From Planctomycetota bacterium (GTDB lineage: Bacteria > Planctomycetota > GCA-002687715), in assembly GCA_013213915.1 (NCBI GenBank), contig JABSRK010000014.1:1-25118 (forward strand): a stretch of DNA of 25,118 nucleotides. Reading direction: 5' to 3'. The position numbers and the translations under genes were made by a program. Under the pieces are notes generated by a model that made no database searches, was not told where the DNA came from, and saw only the letters and a list, made by a program, of their open reading frames with translations. The number at the start of each line of letters is the position of its first letter. Within the stretch, counting starts at the first letter, position 1. Below, piece after piece: positions 1 to 5,596 of the stretch.

Positions 1-266
1 AGCAACGCCTTGTAGCCATCGGTGGCATGCAATTCGTCCAGGTTGGCTTGCGCGTCCGCGACCTTCGCCTTGTACGCAGCGCGGGCGATGCTGGTCCAGT
101 CAGCCTGGTACTTCTTGTACGGACGGCGCGTATAGAACTCGTCGTACAGGGACCAGGCAGCCACGACGAGGAGCAGGACCATCGAGATGAAGACGGGCCA
201 CAGGATCGAGCCCTCGACGATCGGGTCCTTCTCGGGCGTGGTCTCGGTGTTCTCTTGAGCGGTCAT
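1..266 (-). CDS. Membrane-anchored subunit of the cytochrome bc complex, probably c-type cytochrome (partial, C-terminus missing)
   Basis: Last visible gene of the minus-strand bc operon; it starts at ATG 266, 13 nt after the cytochrome b C-terminal gene stops, and runs off the left edge. The 88 visible residues have a polar N-terminus, one membrane helix at about residues 20-41 (from SILWPVF to AAWSLY) and then YDEFYTRRPYKKYQADW. A short N-tail, one anchor and an R-R-P-[WY]-K-x-Y-Q motif resemble, from my knowledge of the family, the anchored cytochrome c subunits that follow cytochrome b genes in Planctomycetes and relatives. No CxxCH haem motif lies in the visible part, so the cytochrome call is inferred from position and this motif. 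A helical, Ala-rich stretch follows the anchor. Confidence 0.6.
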   Translation of the reverse strand, partial: MTAQENTETTPEKDPIVEGSILWPVFISMVLLLVVAAWSLYDEFYTRRPYKKYQADWTSIARAAYKAKVADAQANLDELHATDGYKAL

Positions 267-279
267 CAGGGAGCGTGCC

Positions 280-1239
280 TCAGACGTTGAACCACGGGGT
301 GACCCAGACGTTCTTCACGACGAACGTCAGACGCAGGATGATCTTCACCAGCACGAGCATCATCATGATCCACAACTGCATCGTCACCTGATACTGAAGG
401 AAGCTCATGCGCTTCAGCATGTCCGGCATCATCTTCTTGATGCAGGCGTGGGTGACGCCGCCGATGGCACCGGCGCAGATGCTGATGAAACCCAGGCCGA
501 AGAAGAACACCGGCCACGTGCCCTCGATCCCGAAGAACTCGTGCAGGTCGCGATTGAACTGGTGATCGACGCGGTGATGGTCCCAGGTCTCGCCCGGGTT
601 GAACCAGAGCCAACCAGGGCCGCGGATGAAGGTGCCGATGATGACCAGCAGCACCCACATGACGAGGAAGCCGAAGAGGAAGGTGCCGATGGCGAACTTC
701 CGCTGCTTCCAGGTGTAGTAGCCGTTACCGCGCGGGTTGACGTCGATGTAGGGGATCGCCATCAGCCCCAGCAGGATGATCGACGGCAGCACGACGCCCG
801 CGATCCAGGGGTCGAAGTAGACCAGGAGTTCCTGCAATCCGAGGAAATACCACGGAGCCTTGGACGGGTTCATCGTCAGGTTCGGGTTGGCCGGGTCTTC
901 GAGCGGCGCATCAAGACAGATCGACCAGATGATCAGGATGATCGTGACGATCACCATGGCGAGGAACTCGCGCTTCAGCAGATGTGGCCAGACCTGCACG
1001 GTCTTCGGCCACCCCTTCTTGTAAGGGTAAGTGGTCCGGTGGTGGGTCTTGGCGAGCTCGGGATCGGCCTCCAGTTGGGCGATCAGGTTGTCGTTCTTCC
1101 TCGCCTCGCGGAACGCAAGCCAGACATAGAACGGACACAGAATCAGCAACAGGACGATGGGCACGTTGTCCGGCCGTGAGATGAGGTACCAGACTTGGTG
1201 CCAGTCCATCTCTGCCAGGAACGGGAGCTGGGTGCTCAT
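280..1239 (-). CDS. Cytochrome b, C-terminal domain (subunit IV/PetD-like) of quinol:cytochrome c reductase
   Basis: A 319-residue membrane protein forming the second half of a split cytochrome b, which builds the quinol oxidation (Qo) pocket with the Rieske protein. The ef-loop motif appears as KAPWYFLGLQELL at about residues 127-139, so the usual PEWY is APWY, with Ala in place of the catalytic-loop Glu. Several hydrophobic helices follow, including 88-108, 144-164, 182-206 and 243-265. It is longer than a plain PetD (about 160 residues): extra residues lie in the N-terminal helix and linker (1-85) and in a soluble loop at about 207-240. The start is backed by a strong purine-rich ribosome site (GGAGGAG) 5 nt upstream. 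It lies 18 nt after the cytochrome b N-terminal gene, so the two are almost certainly co-transcribed. Confidence 0.9.
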   Translation of the reverse strand: MSTQLPFLAEMDWHQVWYLISRPDNVPIVLLLILCPFYVWLAFREARKNDNLIAQLEADPELAKTHHRTTYPYKKGWPKTVQVWPHLLKREFLAMVIVTIILIIWSICLDAPLEDPANPNLTMNPSKAPWYFLGLQELLVYFDPWIAGVVLPSIILLGLMAIPYIDVNPRGNGYYTWKQRKFAIGTFLFGFLVMWVLLVIIGTFIRGPGWLWFNPGETWDHHRVDHQFNRDLHEFFGIEGTWPVFFFGLGFISICAGAIGGVTHACIKKMMPDMLKRMSFLQYQVTMQLWIMMMLVLVKIILRLTFVVKNVWVTPWFNV

Positions 1240-1257
1240 ATCGTCTCCTCCCCTCCG

Positions 1258-2139
1258 CTACTTCCTGGCCGCCTCGGACTCCAGCATCACCGGCGCCGGG
1301 CCGGAGATGGCGCCGTCCTTACGCACACGCCAGAAGTGCACGATCATGAGGACGGACGCGAGAATGGGTATCGCGATGCAGTGCCAGATGTACGCGCGGA
1401 GGAGCGCGTTGGCGTCGACGACCGATCCGCCCAGCAAGGCGAAACGAACGTCGTTGAATGCGGTGAAGCCCAACTCCGGACCGAACGGGCCCTCGTGGCC
1501 GAGGATGGGCGTGGCGCGCGCCATGTTGGTCCCGACGGTGACGGCCCAGAACCCGAGCTGGTCATCCGGAAGCAGGTAGCCGGTGAACGACAGCAACATG
1601 GTGAACAGCAGTAGCAGGACACCGATGTTCCAGTTGAACTCGCGCGGGGGCTTGTAGGACCCGGTCATGAACACGCGCACCATGTGCAGCCAGGTCGTGA
1701 TGACCATGGCGTGGGCGCCCCATCGGTGCATGTTCCGCAGCAGGTTGCCGAACGGCACGTCGTACTGGAGGAACATGATGTCCCGATACGCCTCACCCTT
1801 GGACGGGTGGAAGTAGAACATCAGCAGCGTGCCGGTCAGCGTCAGGTTGACGAACAGATAGAAGGTGATCCCGCCCATCCCCCACGTGAAGTTGTAGCGG
1901 ACCGCGTCGCGGTTGATCCGCGCCGGGTGGAGGTGGAGGAAGACGTTCGAGAGCACCGCCAGTGAACGATTGCGCGGCGATCCATCGAGCTTGTGCCGGA
2001 AGATGGACTTCCAAAGCACCGTCTCCTTGAGCTCCTTGTTGAGCTCGGACGGAGACTTCACCTTGGAACGAAGGGTGGTGAAGAGACCTCCCTTGTTCCC
2101 CTCTTCCTGGTCCGGCTTGTTGGTGTCAGTGTCGGTCAT
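1258..2139 (-). CDS. Cytochrome b, N-terminal domain (b6-like), di-haem membrane subunit
   Basis: A 293-residue protein holding the two b haems that carry electrons across the membrane from the Qo to the Qi site. Visible ligand pairs are H138 and H152 (in NMHRWGAH and WLHMVR) and H253 and H268 (in IWHC and IVHFW). The second pair has 14 residues between its histidines, as in plastid b6 and many Gram-positive b proteins, rather than 13 as in mitochondrial cytochrome b. The RKDGAISGP tail also resembles the b6 end RKQGISGP. A polar, charged N-terminal extension of about 60 residues precedes the first helix. The ribosome site GAGG lies 6 nt before ATG 2139. It is 66 nt downstream of the Rieske gene and 18 nt upstream of the C-terminal half. 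Confidence 0.93.
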   Translation of the reverse strand: MTDTDTNKPDQEEGNKGGLFTTLRSKVKSPSELNKELKETVLWKSIFRHKLDGSPRNRSLAVLSNVFLHLHPARINRDAVRYNFTWGMGGITFYLFVNLTLTGTLLMFYFHPSKGEAYRDIMFLQYDVPFGNLLRNMHRWGAHAMVITTWLHMVRVFMTGSYKPPREFNWNIGVLLLLFTMLLSFTGYLLPDDQLGFWAVTVGTNMARATPILGHEGPFGPELGFTAFNDVRFALLGGSVVDANALLRAYIWHCIAIPILASVLMIVHFWRVRKDGAISGPAPVMLESEAARK

Positions 2140-2205
2140 CCTTGACCTCGGTGCGACTCGGCGAGACGTCGTTCAGACGCTTGGTTGGTTTGGACTACGA
2201 ACGGA

Positions 2206-2805
2206 TCAGGCCAACAGGAGAGGCCCGCTCGCTGATGGAGCGACGCCCTTGAACGCCTTGTTCCCTTCGTAGTCGTAGAGATTCAGGGTGTCGACGACGA
2301 TCTGCCCCGTGGGATCGAGCTCAAGATGGCAGCGGAGCAGCGGCTTGGGTGCCGGGCCCTCGTAGTTGATCCCCTCGGTGTCGAATCCCGAGCCGTGACA
2401 GGGGCACTTGAACTTGTTCTCCGACGGTTTGAAGTCTGGCGTGCAGCCCAAGTGGGTGCAGCGAGCGTAGATCACGTACAGGCCCGACGCACCGCGGCAG
2501 ACCCAGATGCGGTACTTCTGCTGCCACTTGGTATCGACGCCGAAACCGTAGTCGCCCGGGTAGCCGATGGTGAAGCGCGTCTTCGGCTCGAACAGCGTCC
2601 GCGGGAAGAAGAAGCGCATGAAGCAGAGCGTGAGCAGAGTGATGAACCCGGCCATGCCATGCCACACGAACGCACGGCGACTGAGCTCGCCCTGCAACGG
2701 GTCGAGCTTGGGCACCCGCGGCGCCGGCGACTTGGGAGGTCGCGGACGCAACGCGGAAGCCGGTGCCTGCTTCGAGGCGTCAGCGGTGTTCGGCGCATCG
2801 GCCAT
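2206..2805 (-). CDS. Rieske iron-sulfur protein of the bc complex
   Basis: A 199-residue Rieske 2Fe-2S protein, the first gene of the minus-strand operon. It takes one electron from quinol at the Qo site and passes it to cytochrome c. The cluster motifs are complete: CTHLGC at 116-121 and CPCHGSGF at 134-141, giving C116, H118, C134 and H137 as ligands and C121-C136 as the disulfide. A Pro-rich N-tail (residues 15-35) leads to one anchor helix at about 49-66, preceded by SRRAF, which suits a twin-arginine or simple anchor signal. The soluble domain faces the periplasm. No clear ribosome site lies before ATG 2805. Its promoter should lie in the divergent region shared with the cox operon. Confidence 0.95.
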   Translation of the reverse strand: MADAPNTADASKQAPASALRPRPPKSPAPRVPKLDPLQGELSRRAFVWHGMAGFITLLTLCFMRFFFPRTLFEPKTRFTIGYPGDYGFGVDTKWQQKYRIWVCRGASGLYVIYARCTHLGCTPDFKPSENKFKCPCHGSGFDTEGINYEGPAPKPLLRCHLELDPTGQIVVDTLNLYDYEGNKAFKGVAPSASGPLLLA

Positions 2806-3276
2806 GGATTCGATCTCGTTCGGGTGTGGTGTTGCCGTGCCAGGATCTCAACCAGCCCGGTGCCAATTGGTGATCCGTCCGAAGGCAAAGCAACTTCGAT
2901 GCCCCTCAGGCCATCGAATACGCAGCCCGCGCCCCAACCCGGGCAGGGACCGGCAGATGGTAGGTGTGCGCCTGATCCCGTTCAAGCCGCGTACGCAGCC
3001 TGGCGGTGGCCGCCCGGTCCCCCTCTCTGGCAACGGCTCGCGGCCAAAGTGCCGCATCGTTGCGGCACTTTGGCGACGGACCTTCCGTCCGGGGGTGGAT
3101 TCGTGGATTGACCTGGGGCCCCCGTGTTCGGAACATGAGCCCGCACGTTTTGCCGGGTGTTTCCGTCTCTTGTCCGAGCGGAACGCATCCTCGACTCCAG
3201 TCCGACGCGTCTTCGGCCCGGAATCTGCTCCTGAACACAGCAACAGCCACAGACCGGAGCCAAAGGGGACTTGAAC
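2806..3276. promoter_or_regulatory. Divergent control region between bc and cox operons (471 bp, no gene)
   Basis: No convincing gene lies here: the open frames crossing it are shadows with low-complexity Arg/Ala/Pro composition. It must hold the promoters for the leftward bc operon and the rightward cox operon. A perfect inverted repeat sits in its middle (separate entry). A weak rightward promoter candidate is TTGACC at 3108-3113, then 17 nt, then GAACAT at 3131-3136; the -10 box matches consensus at only 3 of 6 positions. The ribosome site for the rightward gene is AAAGGGG at about 3262-3268. Confidence 0.45.
3043..3074. repeat. Perfect 14-bp inverted repeat with 4-nt loop
   Basis: GCCAAAGTGCCGCA (3043-3056), loop TCGT, then its exact reverse complement (3061-3074). 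No T-run follows on either strand, so it is not a standard terminator. It lies about 240 bp from the Rieske start and about 200 bp from the cupredoxin start, so a regulator-binding site or an RNA hairpin in a long leader are both possible. I saw no second copy in this window. Confidence 0.75.
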
Positions 3277-4077
3277 ATGGAAGCGAAACACTGGTTCGGG
3301 GCCGTAGGCATGGGCGCGGCGCTCATCGCGGTGAGCTTTGCGTTTAATCAATACCAGAAGCCGGGTGATACGCCGGGCGCCCGCGCCCTCGTCGCCGACC
3401 TCGGTGACACCGGGGGCCCTCCGGTGGCGTCCATCGATACCCCCTCCCCCGTCGTCACCGTGCCCGTGCCCGTCCTCGGCGTGAAGGCGAGTGGAGGCGG
3501 CAAACCGAAGACCTCCGGCGGCGCCGCTGCCGGCCAGCCGAAGACCGTCAAGGCCGAGCCCGTCAAGACCGACCTGGCGAACGCGCTGGTCGGTCGGGTC
3601 AAGTGGGACGGCAAGGTGCCCAAGAACCCGGCCATCGACATGAACTCCGATCAGGTATGCGCAGCCTTGCACTCGGAGACGATGCGCGCGGAACGGATCG
3701 TCGTGGACGGTGACGCGAACGTCGCCAACGTAGTGGTGTACGTGAAGGGCGTCCCCGCCGGTAGCGGCACCGCGAAGACCGACGATGTGTTCCTGAAACA
3801 GGAGGGGTGCACGTACGTCCCGCACGTGCTGGCGTTCCAGCTCTCGCAGAGTGTCAAGGTCACCAACGCGGACGCCACCACCCACAACGTCCACTTCAAG
3901 TCCAAGCTGAACGGGGACTGGAACATGACCCAGGCATCCAAGGGCACGGTCCCCACCAAGGAAGGCTTCGCCAAGGCGGAGGTCGGGACATCGCTGTTCA
4001 AGTGCGACATCCACCCGTGGATGGAGGCCCGCGCGGCTATCTTCGAGCACCCGTTCTTCGTTATCATTAATGAGTAG
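3277..4077 (+). CDS. Cupredoxin-like (plastocyanin-type) periplasmic copper protein, ended early by TAG
   Basis: First gene of the cox operon, 266 residues to the TAG. One N-terminal hydrophobic segment (about residues 6-24) is a signal or anchor, followed by a Pro/Ala/Gly/Lys-rich linker (about 28-98) and a cupredoxin-like domain (about 104-262). Possible type-1 copper ligands are H203 or H206 (TTHNVHF) and C243, H246 and M249 (FKCDIHPWM). It could be an electron carrier to CoxB or a copper donor. I start it at ATG 3277, behind AAAGGGG, not at TTG 3271. Homologues known to me continue after the equivalent of HPFFVIINE with DGSFEI and a carboxypeptidase-regulatory-like domain. Here that sequence lies in frame beyond the stop codon 4075-4077. 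Confidence 0.8.
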   Translation: MEAKHWFGAVGMGAALIAVSFAFNQYQKPGDTPGARALVADLGDTGGPPVASIDTPSPVVTVPVPVLGVKASGGGKPKTSGGAAAGQPKTVKAEPVKTDLANALVGRVKWDGKVPKNPAIDMNSDQVCAALHSETMRAERIVVDGDANVANVVVYVKGVPAGSGTAKTDDVFLKQEGCTYVPHVLAFQLSQSVKVTNADATTHNVHFKSKLNGDWNMTQASKGTVPTKEGFAKAEVGTSLFKCDIHPWMEARAAIFEHPFFVIINE

Positions 4078-4260
4078 GGGTCGTTCGAGATCTACACCTC
4101 CGGCCTGCCCGACGGCAAGTACGAGATCTGGGCGTGGCACGAAAAATACAAGACCGCGAAGGTGAAGGGCGTCGAGGTCAAGCAGGGCCAGGTCGTCCAG
4201 TTGCAATTCACCTTCAATAGGAAAAAGAAGAACAGGGGGGCTGTCGTCACGAGGAAGTGA
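4078..4260 (+). pseudogene. In-frame continuation of the cupredoxin gene beyond TAG (regulatory-like beta domain)
   Basis: Sixty codons follow the TAG in the same frame and end at TGA 4258-4260. They encode GSFEIYTSGLPDGKYEIWAW, then HEKYKT and a short basic tail. The pattern G-S-F-E-I, L-P-x-G-x-Y, W-H-E-K is what I know as the C-terminal part of this periplasmic family. The stretch has no plausible start or ribosome site of its own. The whole frame (3277-4260) would give 327 codons with TAG at codon 267. Either a single point change (CAG, GAG or AAG to TAG) or a sequence error broke the gene, or the stop is read through. Confidence 0.75.
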
Positions 4261-4264
4261 CGAC
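4243..4264 (+). repeat. Hairpin at the end of the cupredoxin frame
   Basis: GTCGTCAC (4243-4250), a 6-nt loop GAGGAA, and GTGACGAC (4257-4264) form a perfect 8-bp stem that spans the TGA stop at 4258-4260. No T-run follows, so it is at best a weak or factor-dependent terminator or an mRNA end-stabiliser inside the operon. Confidence 0.45.
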
Positions 4265-4302
4265 GACCCCTTGGCCGCCTCGTGCGGCACTGTGAACCTC
4301 TG

Positions 4303-4330
4303 CCGGGGAGCGGCTTGCGCCACTCCCCGG
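4303..4330 (+). repeat. Hairpin upstream of coxB
   Basis: CCGGGGAG (4303-4310) pairs with CTCCCCGG (4323-4330). Inside, GGC (4312-4314) can pair with GCC (4319-4321) around loop TTGC. It lies 27 nt before coxB ATG, just ahead of its ribosome site. It may be an RNA processing or stability element that sets coxB levels apart from the first gene. Confidence 0.5.
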
Positions 4331-4357
4331 TCACATGGATTCGGGGGAGCTTGACCG

Positions 4358-5584
4358 ATGGCGATCTCGCCGGAGCAGAAGAAGCACGGGGCCGTCCTGG
4401 TCGTGTCGCTGGCAGCGATCCTGGCCTTGTGCTGGCTGATGCGCGTGATGTTCGAATTGCCGACCACGGCGCTCTCGGACGCGCTGCCGGCCACACAGGT
4501 GACGGCAGCGAATCCTCAGTACTTCAACCTCGAGGATGGCTCAGCCTTCAACGGCATGGGCAAGATGCGGATCGGCGACGAGGAGCTCGAGATCGCGCGG
4601 GTCACGGCGGAGAAGATGCCGATCGCGAAGGGGTCGAGTCTCCTGGCGAACCCGAACACGTTCAAGGTGGTTCGACGCGGAGCGAACGAGACAACGATCG
4701 CCGCGCACGCGGCCGGGGACGAGGTCGGCTACAGCGCCGGGACGACGTTCTTCTTTCCGGAGAACAACGCCAGCTTCGGGGATGACGTCGACGAACTCTT
4801 CTACCTGATCCTGTGGATCACGGGGATCGCGTTCATCGTCACCGAGGCGTTCTTCCTGTTCTGCGTCATCTGCTTCTGGGACGGCCCCGGAAAGCAAGCC
4901 GCCTACGTCCACGGCCACCACAAATTCGAGATGTGCGCGACGCTCGGCGTCGTGATCATCCTGGTGCTGCTCGGCCTGTGGCAGAGCGAGATGTGGACGC
5001 AGATGAAGCAGGTCATGCCCGTGTCCATGGCGGGCAGGGCGGACTTCAAGACCCAGGAGCGCCTCGCTGATGCGGCCCATGATGCCGCCGCCAAGCCCCC
5101 CATCCATGTCCAGATCGTGGCGACGCGGTTCAAGTGGTACTTCCGCCATCCCGGGCTCGACGGCAAGTTCGCGACCGCAGACGACATCCCCTCGGGCGAG
5201 CTGTTCGTCCCGGAGGGTCGCGACGTCCTCTTCCACCTCCGCACCCAGGACGTCCTGCACAGCTTCTTCCTCCCCAACTACCGTGTGAAGCAGGACGCGG
5301 TGCCGGGCATGGCGATCCCGGGCTGGTTCCGGCCCCTGCGGAGGGGCACCTTCCAGATCATGTGCGCCGAGCTGTGCGGCGAGGGCCACACGACCATGGG
5401 CACACGGCTCCATGTCAAGACCATCGAGGACTACCGCGCCTGGGTCGCGGAGAAGTCGGCGGAGTGGCAGGAGTTGAACGAGGAAGAAGATCGGCCTGAC
5501 TGGTACGGCGTCGAGGGCAAGTTCTGGTGGTGGTGGGATTCGAACGAGGTCCGCATCGGTTACGCCGAGGACTATCTGAAGTAG
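4358..5584 (+). CDS. coxB: Cytochrome c oxidase subunit II with extra N-terminal periplasmic domain
   Basis: Accepts electrons from cytochrome c or cupredoxin at the CuA centre and passes them to subunit I. CuA ligands are complete: H301 (DVLHSF) and C336, E338, C340, H344 and M347 (CAELCGEGHTTM). Two family helices lie at about 147-174 and 191-210. There is also a first hydrophobic segment at 10-32 and an extra domain of about 100 residues (about 45-140) before the family helices, so the protein has 408 residues against roughly 250-350 usually. Residues 69-123 (IGDEELEI, RRGANETTIAAHAAG) resemble a beta motif common in phage tail proteins. The C-terminus lacks a fused haem c domain and carries WWWW at 390-393. 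ATG 4358 follows GGGGGAG at 4343-4349. coxA begins 12 nt downstream. Confidence 0.95.
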   Translation: MAISPEQKKHGAVLVVSLAAILALCWLMRVMFELPTTALSDALPATQVTAANPQYFNLEDGSAFNGMGKMRIGDEELEIARVTAEKMPIAKGSSLLANPNTFKVVRRGANETTIAAHAAGDEVGYSAGTTFFFPENNASFGDDVDELFYLILWITGIAFIVTEAFFLFCVICFWDGPGKQAAYVHGHHKFEMCATLGVVIILVLLGLWQSEMWTQMKQVMPVSMAGRADFKTQERLADAAHDAAAKPPIHVQIVATRFKWYFRHPGLDGKFATADDIPSGELFVPEGRDVLFHLRTQDVLHSFFLPNYRVKQDAVPGMAIPGWFRPLRRGTFQIMCAELCGEGHTTMGTRLHVKTIEDYRAWVAEKSAEWQELNEEEDRPDWYGVEGKFWWWWDSNEVRIGYAEDYLK

Positions 5585-5596
5585 GCGCTGCGAGAC

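Noticed and set aside
4075..4077. TAG read as pyrrolysine
   Set aside because: No sign of a pyrrolysine system and the family does not use it; a point mutation or sequence error is simpler.
2848..4494. 548-codon open frame on the minus strand
   Set aside because: It lies opposite the cupredoxin gene and the start of coxB. Its composition is Arg/Gly/Val-rich without family motifs, as expected for a shadow frame in GC-rich DNA.
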